A stretch of DNA of 64,000 bases, taken from positions 54,617,510 through 54,681,509 of the forward strand of contig OY759266.1 in the NCBI GenBank assembly GCA_963662155.1, in the 5' to 3' direction. Of the stretch, positions 31,276-44,100 are shown piece by piece (the first letter of the stretch is position 1; every line of letters starts with the position of its first letter). The translations under genes and the position numbers were made by a program. The notes below the pieces were generated by a model. It searched no databases. It worked only from the letters and a program-made list of their open reading frames with translations, and had not been told where the DNA came from. The DNA is from Lamellibrachia columna. Its lineage: Eukaryota > Annelida > Polychaeta > Sabellida > Siboglinidae.

Positions 31276-31767
31276 TGACATTGAACAATCAGATTACAAA
31301 ACACTTTATTACAGGGAATTAAATAGAAACACTAGAATTATGATATCTTCTGGACATTTTTAATTGTTATTATACCCAAACGACAGTTTTAAGACTTTGT
31401 TGTTGTTGTGCGTGTCTATATAAATTGCCATAACAGTAAAAGTATCCAACAGACTTTGATAATTTTTTAATTACTGGGCTGCTCACAAATATAGCTATAT
31501 TTGCTTCATTTGGTTGTATATGCTAATGGCAAAAGATAATTATTTAGTAGCAGGGTGAAGTTTGCATGCTACTAAATAATAATTTTTTTGATTTTCTTGT
31601 GGTTTGCAACCTTAGTAGAAAAATAATTATTGCATGTAAATTAATCAAATTTAGATCTGTATTCAGTTTACTGTAATTCATATACACAACATTGTCTTGT
31701 AAAACTAATATTATGGAAGCGACAGTGCAATTTATTCAACTACCCTAAATGATCTGTTATAATTGCA
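31276..31767. other. Unassigned AT-rich sequence
   Basis: AT-rich, with no gene or repeat recognised. It may hold the piggyBac 3' terminus. Confidence 0.4.
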
Positions 31768-31872
31768 GCAGCTTCTGGGGATGCAGGAGCAGCTTCTGGG
31801 GATGCAGGAGCAGCTTCTGCGGATGCAGGAGCAGCTTCTGGGGATGCAGGAGCAGCTTCTGGGGATGCAGGG
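31768..31872. repeat. Tandem repeat, 21 bp x 5
   Basis: Five copies of GCAGCTTCTGGGGATGCAGG plus A, with one G-to-C change. A TTATAATTGCAG acceptor-like site precedes it, so an exonic origin is possible but unproven. Confidence 0.94.
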
Positions 31873-31879
31873 TGTTCAG

Positions 31880-32535
31880 GCTAAAAATAGACTGGGGATG
31901 GCAGTAGTTTCTCTGCACTGGTGATGCAGTAGCGAATGAGTTAATGTTTCTTTAGCTTATTCATTATAATAACATGTTTGTTACAGTAACATAACAGTTG
32001 GTAGCATGTCCGAATACTGTTTTACTATTGTTTGTGCTATGTTGTGCCATGACTCATAATATCACTCAATTCACTTACAATGTTTACTTTTTGCAAACAT
32101 TTTTGTATACATTACATTAACTGCAGTGCCTTCAAGAACTATCCAGAAGAATGAGATGTGCACGGCGTCTACTTCCCCAGTGTAGCAATGGCAGTCACTG
32201 GCAGTGCTATCATCCAGTCAGAGGTTCTACTTCAGTATTTGCTCTTTCACAGAAGTGCATTTACATCATTTATTTTACGCTCTGGCTATTTACCGAGCAG
32301 CTCTGGAAATAACAGCCCATAATTTGTTATTTCCCGAGCAAACCGGAAGCTGATTTAACCAATCAAAACGCAAGATGGAATATTTCCTATTCCCCAGCAC
32401 GGGTGCATTCATTAGTTCGGCCGATTTTGTCCACGATGGAGGTGGGCAGGAAATTTGCGTGTTGGACTGATTTTTTTTTATTGATTAATGCCCTTTTTGG
32501 GCCTATTTTAATCTACATTGGACTTGCATTGTCAT
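31880..32535. other. Unassigned sequence
   Basis: No gene is recognised. 32330-32370 holds TTATTTCCCGAGCA and GCAAACCGGAAG, which look promoter-like or transposon-derived but are unsupported. Confidence 0.35.
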
Positions 32536-32537
32536 TT

Positions 32538-32996
32538 TTATTTTCAGAGCATGCTCTGAAAATAAGCCTCTGATCGGCCCTTATTTTCAGAGCATGCTCT
32601 GAAAATAAGGCTGTGCAGCTATGAGTTTATCTAATTATTTCTCCATGTTATTTCACCTACAAAGCAAATATTTCCTTAAAAATCCAAATATAAATGTAGC
32701 AGATATAACAGAGCTGCTGCTCTAAAAATAAGCCTCTGATCGGCCCTTATTTTCAGAGCTCTGATCGGCCCTTATTTTCAGAGCTCTGATTGGCCCTTAT
32801 TTTCAGAGCATGCTCTGAAAATAAGCCTCTGTTTGGCCCTTATTTTCAGAGCATGCTCTGAAAATAAGCCTCCAATCGGCCCTTATTTTCAGAGCATGCT
32901 CTGAAAATAAGCTTCTAATCAGCCCTTATTTTCAGAGCATGCTCTGAAAATAAGCTTCTAATCGGCCCTTATTTTCAGAGCATGCTCTGAAAATAG
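32538..32996. repeat. Tandem array of perfect palindromes, 43-bp period
   Basis: A 28-bp perfect palindrome with half-site TTATTTTCAGAGCA recurs at 32538, 32581, 32797, 32840, 32883 and 32926. A copy one base short lies at 32969. Spacing within runs is exactly 43 bp, filled by GCCTCTGATCGGCCC-type linkers. Between 32710 and 32796 are variants with a collapsed centre (AGAGCTCT). Each unit can extrude a cruciform. No coding sense. Confidence 0.95.
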
Positions 32997-32999
32997 CCT

Positions 33000-33640
33000 A
33001 AGCCTTTATTTTATGGTAACACCATTTATCACTCTTTATAACTGTACAGAATGTGAATGATTTATCATGAAGATCCCACTTTCTACGATGCCATATGGGC
33101 ACACACACTAGATTGTACGGCCATGTGCTCCGGAAATTGCTCCTTTTGTTGGAACCACAACAGCGATGACGACAACTGTGATGAGAAAACCGTTTCCATG
33201 TCGAATTTGCTGCCACTCGCCATGGACTCCGAAATGGAATCTAAAGCAGCTTAAGTTTGGCTTGATATTTGAAATTACCTAGTGGTATATTTAGTTTCTC
33301 TAGTGGGTTGCAATTTTTCTGGTGGGTCATGATGAGGTATTATATTTAGTGATTTAGAATAAGGCTGGTGGTTGAAACAATTTTAATGTAGTATTTAATT
33401 ATGGCAAAAGATGGGAAACCAAAGTCACAGGGCACACACCCCCTTCCAGATAAACACAGCTGCAGCGCACATGGGTGTCGTGCACGGCGAACATCAGTGA
33501 GGTTGTCAACACGTCCTCCTCGGCCAACCAAGCACAGCTTGTCGGCCATGAGGCAGGAAATGGAGCACTTTCCCGTCTTTCCTGTCTCCCACATTCAAGA
33601 ATGTGAAGGACGTCAAGGGCATGCAGCACTTCACGTTCTC
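33000..33640. other. Unassigned sequence with two short ORFs
   Basis: Frames at 33057-33254 (65 codons, Cys/Asp-rich) and 33401-33646 (81 codons, beginning MAKDGKPKSQGTH) have no family I can name. The second could be an N-terminal piece of the Mutator-like gene downstream. Not called as genes. Confidence 0.3.
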
Positions 33641-33644
33641 TGCT

Positions 33645-33927
33645 GACAGGTCAGGCAAGGTGTTGGCAGTAGAGGAATGGTCCACCACCGAGGTTATCTG
33701 TTGACAAGCAAGGCGTGGTGTTGGCAGCAGTGGGAAGGTCCACCACCGAGGCTGTCTGCTGACAAGGTCAGGTGTGGTGCTGGCAGCAGTGGGAAGGTCC
33801 ACCACTGAAGCTGCCTGCTGACAAGGTCAGGTGTGGTGCTGGCAGCAGTGGGAAGGTCCACCACCGAGGCTATCTGCTGACAGGTCAGGTGTGGTGCTGG
33901 CAGCAGTGGGAAGGTCCACCACCGCAT
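33645..33927. repeat. Minisatellite, ~59-bp unit x ~5
   Basis: Five imperfect copies containing GGTCCACCACCGAGGCTGTC and GGTGTGGTGCTGGCAGCAGT. Confidence 0.93.
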
Positions 33928-34149
33928 CTGGGCTGGTGTTGATGGATAATATTTCTACTTTGCACAGTATTCAATGGAAATGTGGTTTGTAACACACATG
34001 TGTATTTATATAGGATACTCTTTATATGTGGCGGAATGGGGCAATGAAATTAATTGAATCACATGCCATGCTTCCATAGACATTGTAATAAGGGTGGGGG
34101 CTTTTGTTGTTCATGACATACATTGGTTTTGCGTAACTGTTTCCAGGAT

Positions 34150-35577
34150 TCAAATCAACCACCCACATTGCAAGACAAACCTTCTCGGAGAATATCTGCA
34201 ACTGAGCGGAAGTTTGGATACGCCAGACTTTTTAAGAAGATGCTGGGGAAAATCTCTTAACAGTGATCGTACACAGTGCGGTATTGCTCACTGTGAACCT
34301 GCCGTGCATGTCATGCAAAAAGCGCACCCTCTCCATCCGAGCTGTTGATCGTAGCCTCGGCATGGTGTGTGGACTCGAGACATTCTGCACCAGTTGCGAC
34401 AAGGTCCTCAACTCGACACTTTCTAACGACCGCATTAGTGAGACACGGGCGACTGCCCCGTTTGTCGTGCTGAGATTGGTTGTGTCTGCGACATTGGACA
34501 CTGCCACTACCTCGACATGCTAGTGATGACCAACAAGACCTTCCTCACACACTAGAATGTCACCACTGATGCAAGCATGCATGTTGTGAATGACGTTGAG
34601 TGCAAGTCCGCACAGAATGTACATAATGTGTACAAGAGACTTGATCCCTCCATTGACAAATCCGGTGTCATGGCTCTTGGATGAATCGGGGCCATAGTTC
34701 TCTCTATGGCATCGGGTGCGTCGTCTAGATAGTGACATGACTGGTGATACACTTCACCTTCCTGTCATTCTACTGTCAGAGCTGTGCGTGCACTGCTGCA
34801 CTCTACAGAGGCTGGGACACCACCAATTTCAAGGTGTGGTTTAATGGGCACAGCGACTGCACTGTGAACTACACGAGTTCCTCAACGCGATGGAGAAGAC
34901 AGCATTGGAGATTCTGTGGAAGCAGTCTGTGGACAAGCACAACTTCCACTACATCACGATGCTGTCTGATGGCAATTCCACCACCTACACACACACCTGT
35001 GTGGCTTGAAGGTGTCTGATGATGGCGTGGTCATTAACAAGGAAGAGTATGACGTAGCAAAACAATTGGGGGTAGCAATGTGCAATCTCATCAATACATC
35101 AAAGAAGACCGGTGACTCTCGGTGGGCATGGGCATGGGAAACTAACAGACTGCCATCACAAAGGTGACGATGTACTACGGATCTGCATCTGCACAGGTGA
35201 CAAGGATGCTATGCGCAGTGCGCACTCCGTTGGCAATGGATGTTGCAGAACAAGTAAAGGAAGTGTATGTGAGGCTTGGCCACCCTGAACTGCTGCATCG
35301 CTGTGTGTAGGGCCAGACCCAGAGCCCCAATGAGTCCCTGCACTCAAAGGTGTGGCGTAAATGTCCCAAGATGGGCTTCTTTGGCCTGATGAATGTTGTT
35401 TCAGCAACATGCACAATAATCACCAAGTTCAATCAAGGATTTGTTGCGTCAACAGTAACATACAACTACGTCATGATGGGCATTCCAGATGGCAGTCGAT
35501 TGAAGATGTCAGCCGCCGGCAGCCAGTCACCCACAAAATATAAACTGACAACCATGACTCATATCAGTCATTTGTAG
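34150..35577 (+). pseudogene. Mutator-like (MULE) transposase pseudogene
   Basis: N-terminal KPSRRISATERKFGY (about 34180), then a Cys-rich block (CMSCKKR, CTSCDKVL) and ATAPFVVLRLVV (about 34300-34480). Next come ALEILWKQSVDKHNFHYITM with LSDGN (about 34895-34980), KVTMYYG (about 35160) and KEVYVRLGHPELLHRC (about 35260). Then TQSPNESLHSKVWRKCPKMG and the C-terminus GIPDGSRLKMSAAG to a stop at 35575-35577. Several frameshifts and a TAG at about 35309 kill it. A segment between the YYG block and the VRLG block that family members usually carry is missing. It shares LWKQSV with the copy at 6.1-6.8 kb. The satellite-like array starts at its stop codon. Confidence 0.82.
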
Positions 35578-36138
35578 CGGGCGGCTGCCAAAAACAATTA
35601 AATATTATCATTGGCAGTGTTTGTTACACTGGCATAATAGGTCTTTGAATTGTAGGTATTACATGTAATACCATTTATGTGTTAATGTATGTATGTATGT
35701 ATGTATGGTGAATGCTGGCATAATAACTAATAAATGAAATGTCATTTATTTGGCTTATTTCATTCTACATTGAACGTATTATGCATCAATTTAAATATGA
35801 AGAGGGAATTCAAATGCCCACGTGTCCAAAACAGCCTTGGCAACTTGCCAAAGTATTAATGGGCCCAAGCAAGATCTTTCCATTGGTTATGTTGTTTTCC
35901 TTTAGATAAAAATAACTGAACATAAATTATGGGCATAATCAACAAATCAGTCAGAAAGTTGATTATACACAACATGTCCACAAGGTCAGTACGAAAAGTA
36001 GGGACTTGAAATGGCCACATGCATCCAAAAGACCCCTGGCAACTCGCCAAGATATTTACAAAGTTTTATCTGCCTTTTTCATATTATGAAAAACGAAATT
36101 CTTATTCTACAACAGTCGACACTTGACAGCTGGCCAAG

Positions 36139-36627
36139 GTGTTTATGAGCACGGGCAAGATCTGTAATGAAGAGAAACATGTTCTATTTGTGAACAGGAA
36201 AGAGGGTGACTTGGCAACGGAAAGTATTCCATTGCAGGACTCTCCCACAGCCAAGTCCCATCGTAGGGAGGCGGAATGGGAAGCTGGGCTCACATCCCAT
36301 TATTCAGCTATCGCAGAAATGTCCACGAATCTTCAGCCTGAGGACCACATATTATAGGTGTGTGAAAACAGCCATAATGTGCTTATCATAGGGAAGGCAG
36401 GAATAGGAAAGACAACATTACTGGCAGCATGGAAGTGTCTACTAATAACTATGGAGGTAACCTCTCAACTACTGTGCCGATTAGCTGGCCGCAATAGGCA
36501 GAATCGGGACAATCCCCTCTGGGTGAGGCGGAACCGACACCTAATCCTTACATATACGAATATTACTTATTCGTGTTGCAGAGAGACCGCCATCAATACG
36601 GTGCGACACTACTCAGTAGTGATGTAG
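36139..36627 (+). pseudogene. Least-decayed NTPase-like monomer (P-loop exon fragment)
   Basis: Leftmost array copy. The frame from 36139 encodes an acidic/basic segment with HVLFVNRKEGDLATESIPLQ and AEMSTNLQPEDHIL. After one TAG at 36355-36357 the same frame continues: VCENSHNVLIIGKAGIGKTT, then LLAAWK. That is a Walker A motif (GxxGxGKT) preceded by a hydrophobic strand, as in NACHT/STAND NTPases. Unlike later monomers it lacks a ~195-bp insertion between CATCCCA and TTATTCAGC, so the frame is unbroken there. No Walker B or sensor motif was found. It may be one exon of a former gene. Confidence 0.55.
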
Positions 36628-39600
36628 TTAGTACCTGTAGTGGGCGGCAGACACAATTATATAGTATTTTTGACAATGTTTCTTAGACTGGCGTAATACA
36701 TCTGTGAACTGAAGGTATTACATGTAATACATTTATGTGTTGATCGGGACATTCTCCTCTGGATGAGGTTCGCCTAGTCCTCACATATATGAATATTACT
36801 TATTCGTGTGGCAGAGTGACCCCTAACAATACGGTGTGAATTGCAAATGCTAGTCAGTAGTGATATAGTTAGTACCTGTAGTGGCCAGCACAGAAAATTA
36901 AATAGTATTGTTGGCAATGTTTCTTATACTGGCATAACACATCTGTGAATTGTAGGTGGTACATGTAATACCATTTATGTGTTGATGTCAGTCGTATCGA
37001 TGGTGAATGCTGGCATAATTGTTAACTAATAAATTAAGTGTCATTTATTTGGCCTATTTCATTGGACGTGTTCTGCATCAATGTAAATATGAAGAGGGAA
37101 CTCAATAGCCCACGTGTCCGAAACACCTTTGACAACTTGCCAAAGTATTCATGGGTCCAAGCAAGATCTTTCCATTGGTTATGTTGTTTATCTTTAGATA
37201 AAATGACTGAACACAATTTATGGGCATAATTAACAAGAAGGTTCATTAAAGATGACAAGTCCACATTGTCAATACGAAAAATGGGGACTTGAACTGGCCT
37301 TATGTTTCCAAAAGCAACTCGCCAAGATATTTATGGATCCTGTCAAACAGTCAACAAAGTTTTATTTGCCTTTTTCGTATTATGAAAGATGAAATTCTTA
37401 GTCCACAACAGTCGACACTTGACAGCTGGCCAAGGTGTTTATGAGCACAGGCAAGATCTGTAATGAAGAGATACATGTTCTATTTGTGAACAGGAAAGAG
37501 GGTGACTTGGCAACGGAAAGTATTCCATTGCAGGACTCTCCCACACCCATGTCCCATCGTGGGGAGGAGGAATGGGAAGCAGGGCTCACATCCCACGTCT
37601 GCCCCTCTCCCTGTGGGGAAGACAGTTTGGTAAAGAAAAGAACATAGTCAAGGTTGAGAACAAAAACGTTCATTGCTACGACAAGTGCCCTTAAAATGTT
37701 CTCAACGTTGTTCATAAGTACATATCAGACTGAGGACCACATATGATACGTGTGAAAACAGCCATAAAGTGCTGATCCTAGGGAAAGCAGGCATAGGAAA
37801 GACAACATTACTGGCAGCATGGAAGTGTCCACTAATAATTATGGAGGTAACCTCTCAACTCCTGTGACGATTAGCTGGCCGCAACAGGCAGAATCGGGAC
37901 AATCCCCTCCGGGTGAGGCAGAACCGATACCTAATCCTTACATATACGAATATTACTTACTCGTGTTGCAGAGAGACCGCCATCAATACGGTGCGACACT
38001 ACTCAGTAGTGATGTAGTTAGTACCTGTAGTGGGCGGCAAAGACAATTAAATAGTATTGTTGGCAATGTTTGTTAGACTGGCATAACACATCTGTGAATT
38101 GAAGGTAGTACATGTAATACCATTGATGTGTTGATGTCGGTCGTATCGATGGTGAATGCTGGCATAATTGTTAACTAATTAATTAAATGTCATTTATTTA
38201 TTTATTTCATTCTACATTTGACTTATTCTGCATAAATGTAAATATGAAAAGGGAATTCAAATGCCCACGTGGCCAAAACACCTTTGGCAACTTGCCAAAG
38301 TATTCATGGTCCCAAGCAAAATATTTTTATCTGCCTTTTCATATTATGAAAGATGAAATTCTTAGTCCACAAATTGCCAGTCAACGCTTGACAGCTGGCC
38401 AAGGCATTCATGAGCACAGGCAAGACGTGTAATGAAGAGAAACATGTTCTATTTGTAAGTATTCTGTTGCAGGACTCTCCCACAGCCAAGTCCCATCGTG
38501 GGGAAGAGGAATGGCAATCAGTGCTCACATCCCACGTCTGCCCCTCTCCCTGTGGGGAAGACAGTATGGTGAAGAAAAGAATATAGTCAAGGTTGAGAAC
38601 AAAAACGTTCACTGCTATGAGGAGTGCCTTTAAAATGTTCTCAACGTTGTTCATAAGTACATATGTTAAAATATATATTTTTTTATTATTTTCAAGATAT
38701 TTAGAGCTTATTCAGCTTTCGTAGAAATGTCCATGAATCTTCAGCCTGAGGAAGACATATTATAGGTGTGAAAACAGCCATAAGGTGTTGATCTTTGGAA
38801 AGGCAGGGATAGGAAAGACAACATTACTGACAACATGGAAGCGTCCACTAATAATTATGGAAGTAACCTCTCAACTCCTCTGATGATTAGCTGGCCGCAA
38901 CAGGTAGAATCGGGACAATCCCCTCTGGGTGAGGCGGAACCTACACCTAATCCTTACATATATGAATAATACTTATTGGTGTGGCAGAGTGACCCCCAAC
39001 AATACGGTGTGAATTGCAAACGCTAGTCAGTAGTGATATAGTTAGTACCTATAGTGGCCAGTACAGACAATTAAATAGTATTGTTGGCAATGTTTCTTAG
39101 ACTGGAATAGTACATCTGTGAATTGAAGGTAGTACGTGTAATACCATTTATGTGTTGATGTCGGTCGTATCAATGGTGAATGCTGGCATAATTGTTAACC
39201 AATAAATTAAATGTCATCTATTTGGCCTATTTCATTGGAAGTGTTCTGCATCAATGTAAATATGAAGAGGGAACTCAACTGCCCACGTGTCCAAAACACC
39301 TTTGGCAACTTGACAAAGTATTCATGGGTCCAAGCAAGATCTTTCCATTGGTTATGTTGTTTATCTTTAGATAAAATGACTGAACACATTTTATGGGCAT
39401 AATTAACAAGAATGTTCATTAAAGATGACAAGTCCACATTGTCAATACGAAAAGTGGGGACTTGAACTGGCCTTATGTATCCAAAATCAACTCGCCAAGA
39501 TATTTATGGATCCTGGCAAACAGTCAACAAAGTTTTATTTGCCTTTTTCGTATTATGAAAGATGAAATTCTTAGTCCACAACAGTCGACACTTGACAGCT

Positions 39601-41189
39601 GGCCAAGGTGTTTATGAGCACAGGCAAGATCTGTAATGAAGAGAAACATGTTCTATTTGTGAACAGGAAAGAGGGTGACTTGGCAACGGAAAGTATTCCC
39701 TTGCAGGACTCTCCCACACCCATGTCCCATCGTGGGGAGGAGGTATGGGAAGCAGGGCTCACATCCCACGTCTGCCCCTCGCCCTGTGGGGAAGACAGTA
39801 TGGTAAAGAAAAGAACATAGTTAAGATTGAGAACAAAAACGTTCATTGCTACAACGAGTGCCCTTAAAATGTTCTCAACGTTGTTCATAAGTACATATCA
39901 GACTGAGGACCACATACGATTCGTGTGAAAACAGCCATAAGGTGCTGATAATAGGAAAAGCGGGTATAGGAAAGACAACATTAGTGGCAACATGGAAGTG
40001 TCCACTAATAATTATGGAGGTAACCTCTCAACTCCTCTGATGATTAGCTGGCCGCAACAGGTAGAATCGGGACAATCCCCTCCGGGTGAGGCGGAACCGA
40101 TACCTAATCCTTACATATACGAATATTACTTACTCGTGTTGCAGAGAGACCGCCATCAATATGGTGCGACACTACTCAGTAGTGATGTAGTTAGTACCTG
40201 TAGTGGGCGGCAAAGACAATTAAATAGTATTGTTGGCAATGTTTGTTAGACTGGCATAACACATCTGTGAACTGTAGGTATTACATGTAATACCATTTAT
40301 GTGTTGGTCTGCGTCGTATCAATGGTGAATGTTGGCATAATTGTTAACTAATCAATTAAATGTCATTTATCTGGCCTTTTTCATTCTACATTCGACGTAT
40401 TCTGCATAAATATAAATATGAAGAGGGAATTCAAATGCCCATGAGTCCAAACCACCCTTGGCAACTTGCCAAAGTATTCATGGGCCCAAGTAAGATCTTT
40501 CCATTGGTTATGTTGTTTATCTTTAGTTAAAATGACTGAACACATTTTATGGGCATAATCAACAAGAAGGTTGATTATAGATGACACGTCAACATTGTCA
40601 ATGCAAAAACTGGGGACTTGAAATGGTCACATGTATCGAAAAGACCCCTGGCAACTCGCCAAGATATTTATGGGTTCTAGCAAAGAGTCAACAAAGTTTT
40701 ATCTGCCTTTTTCATATTATGAAAGATGAAAATCTAAGTCCATAACAGTCGACACTTGACAGCTAGCCAAGGTGTTTATGAGCACGGGCAAGGTCTGTAA
40801 TGAAGAGAAACATGTTCTATTTGTGAACAGGAAAGAGGGTGACTTGGCAACGGAAAGTATTCCGTTGCATGACTCTTCCACAGCCAAGTCCCATCGTGGG
40901 GAGGAGGAATGGGAAGCAGAGCTCACATACCACGTCTGCCCCTCTCCCTGTGGGGAAGACAGTATAGTGAAGAAAAGAACATAGTCAAGGTTGAGAACAA
41001 AACCGTTCACTGCTATGAGGAGTGCCCTTAAAATGTTCTCAACATTGTTCGTAAGTACACATGTTAATATATATTTCTTAATTATTTTCAAGATATTTAG
41101 AGCTTATTCAGCTATCTCAGAAATGTCCACGAATCTTCAGCCTGAGGACCACATATTATAGGTGTGAAAACAGCCATCAGGTGCTTAGC

Positions 41190-44100
41190 ATTGGAAAGGC
41201 TGGCATAGGAAAGACAACATTACTGGCAACATGGAACCGTCCACTAATAATTATGGAAGTAACCTCTCAACTCCTCTGATGATTAGCTGGCCGCAACAGG
41301 CAGAATCGGGACAATCCCCTCTGGGTGAGGCGGAACCAACACCTAATCCTCACATATATGAATAATACTTATTTGTGTGGCAGAGTGACCCCCAACAATA
41401 CGGTGTGAATTGCAAACGCTAGTCAGTAGTGATATAGTTAGTACCTGTAGTGGCCAGCGCAGACAATTAAATAGTATTGTTGGCAATGTTTCTTAGACTG
41501 GCATAATACATCTGTGAATTGAAGGAGTAGATGTAATACCATTTATGTGTTGATGTCAGTCGTATCAATGGTGAATGCTGGCATAATTGTTAACTAATAA
41601 ATTAAATGTCATTTATTTGGCCTATTTCATTGGACGTGTTCTGCATCAATGTAAATATGAAGAGGGTACTCAACTGCCCACGTGTCCAAAACACCTTTGG
41701 CAACTTGACAAAGTATTCATGGGCCCAAGCAAGATCTTTCCATTGGTTATGTTGTTTATCTTTAGATAAAATGACTGAACACATTTTATGGGCATAATTA
41801 ACAAGAATGTTCATTAAAGATGACAAGTCCACATTGTCAATACGAAAAGTGGGGACTTGAACTGGCCTTATGTTTCCAAAAGCAACTCGCCAAGATATTT
41901 ATGGATCCTGGCAAACAGTCAACAAAGTTTTATTTGCCTTTTTCGTATTATGAAAGATGAAATTCTTAGTCCACAACAGTCGACACTTGACAGCTGGCCA
42001 AGGTGTTTATGAGCACGGGCAAGATCTGTAATGAAGAGATACATGTTCTATTTGTGAACAGGAAAGAGGGTGACTTGGCAACGGAAAGTATTCCATTGCA
42101 GGACTCTCCCACACCCATGTCCCATCGTGGGGAGGAGGAATGGGAAGCAGGGCTCACATCCCACGTCTGCCCCTCTCCCTGTGGGGAAGACAGTATGGTA
42201 AAGAAAAGAACATAGTCAAGGTTGAGAACAAAAACGTTCATTGCTACGACAAGTGCCCTTAAAATGTTCTCAACGTTGTTCATAAGTACATATCAGACTG
42301 AGGACCACATATGATACGTGTGAAAACAGCCATAAAGTGCTGATCCTGGGGAAAGCAGGCATAGGAAAGACAACATTACTGGCAGCATGGAAGTGTCCAC
42401 TAATAATTATGGAGGTAACCTCTCAACTCCTCTGATGATTAGCTGGCCGCAACAGGCAGAATCGGGACAATCCCCTCCGGGTGAGGCGGAACCGATACCT
42501 AATCCTTACATATACGAATATTACTTACTCGTGTTGCAGAGAGACCGCCATCAATACGGTGCGACACTACTCAGTAGTGATGTAGTTAGTACCTGTAGTG
42601 GGCGGCAAAGACAATTAAATAGTATTGTTGGCAATGTTTGTTAGACTGGCATAACACATCTGTGAATTGAAGGTAGTACATGTAATACCATTGATGTGTT
42701 GATGTCGGTCGTATCGATGGTGAATGCTTGCATAATTGTTAACTAATAAAATAAATGTCATTTATTTATTTATTTCATTCTACATTCGACTTATTCTGCA
42801 TAAATGTAAATATGAAAAGGGAATTCAAATGCCCACGTGGCCAAAACACCCTTGGCAACTTGCCAAAGTATTCATGGTCCCAAGCAAAATATTTTTATCT
42901 GCCTTTTCATATTATGAAAGATGAAATTCTTAGTCCACAAATTGCCAGTCAACGCTTGACAGCTGGCCAAGGCATTCATGAGCACAGGCAAGACGTGTAA
43001 TGAAGAGAAACATGTTCTATTTGTAAGTATTCTGTTGCAGGACTCTCCCACAGCCAAGTCCCATCATGGGGAGGAGGAATGGCAATCAGTGCTCACATCC
43101 CACGTCTGCCCCTCTCCCTGTGGGGAAGACAGTATGGTGAAGAAAAGAATATAGTCAAGGTTGAGAACAAAAACGTTCACTGCTATGAGGAGTGCCTTTA
43201 AAATGTTCTCAACGTTGTTCATAAGTACATATGTTAATATATTTTTTTAAATTATTTTCAAGATATTTAGAGCTTATTCAGCTTTCGTAGAAATGTCCAC
43301 GAATCTTCAGCCTGAGGAAGACATATTATAGGTGTGAAAACAGCCATAAGGTGTTGATCTTTGGAAAGGCAGGGATAGGAAAGACAACATTACTGACAAC
43401 ATGGAAGCGTCCACTAATAATTATGGAAGTAACCTCTCAACTCCTCTGATGATAAGCTGGCCGCAACAGGCAGAATCGGGACAATCCCCTCTGGGTGAGG
43501 CGGAACCAACACCTAATCCTTACATATATGAATAATACTTATTGGTGTGGCGGAGTGACCCCCAACAATACGGTGTGAATTGCAAACGCTAGTCAGTAGT
43601 GATATAGTTAGTACCTATAGTGGCCAGTACAGACAATTAAATAGTATTGTTGGCAATGTTTCTTAGACTGGAATAGTACATCTGTGAATTGAAGGTAGTA
43701 CGTGTAATACCATTTATGTGTTGATGTCGGTCGTATCAATGGTGAATGCTGGCATAATTGTTAACCAATAAATTAAATGTCATCTATTTGGCCTATTTCA
43801 TTGGAAGTGTTCTGCATCAATGTAAATATGAAGAGGGAACTCAACTGCCCACGTGTCCAAAACACCTTTGGCAACTTGACAAAGTATTCATGGGTCCAAG
43901 CAAGATCTTTCCATTGGTTATGTTGTTTATCTTTAGATAAAATGACTGAACACATTTTATGGGCATAATTAACAAGAATGTTCATTAAAGATGACAAGTC
44001 CACATTGTCAATACGAAAAGTGGGGACTTGAACTGGCCTTATGTATCCAAAATCAACTCGCCAAGATATTTATGGATCCTGGCAAACAGTCAACAAAGTT

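Noticed and set aside
34232..34752. Minus-strand ORFs of 66-91 codons
   Set aside because: Shadows of the plus-strand Mutator-like pseudogene, with no independent motif.
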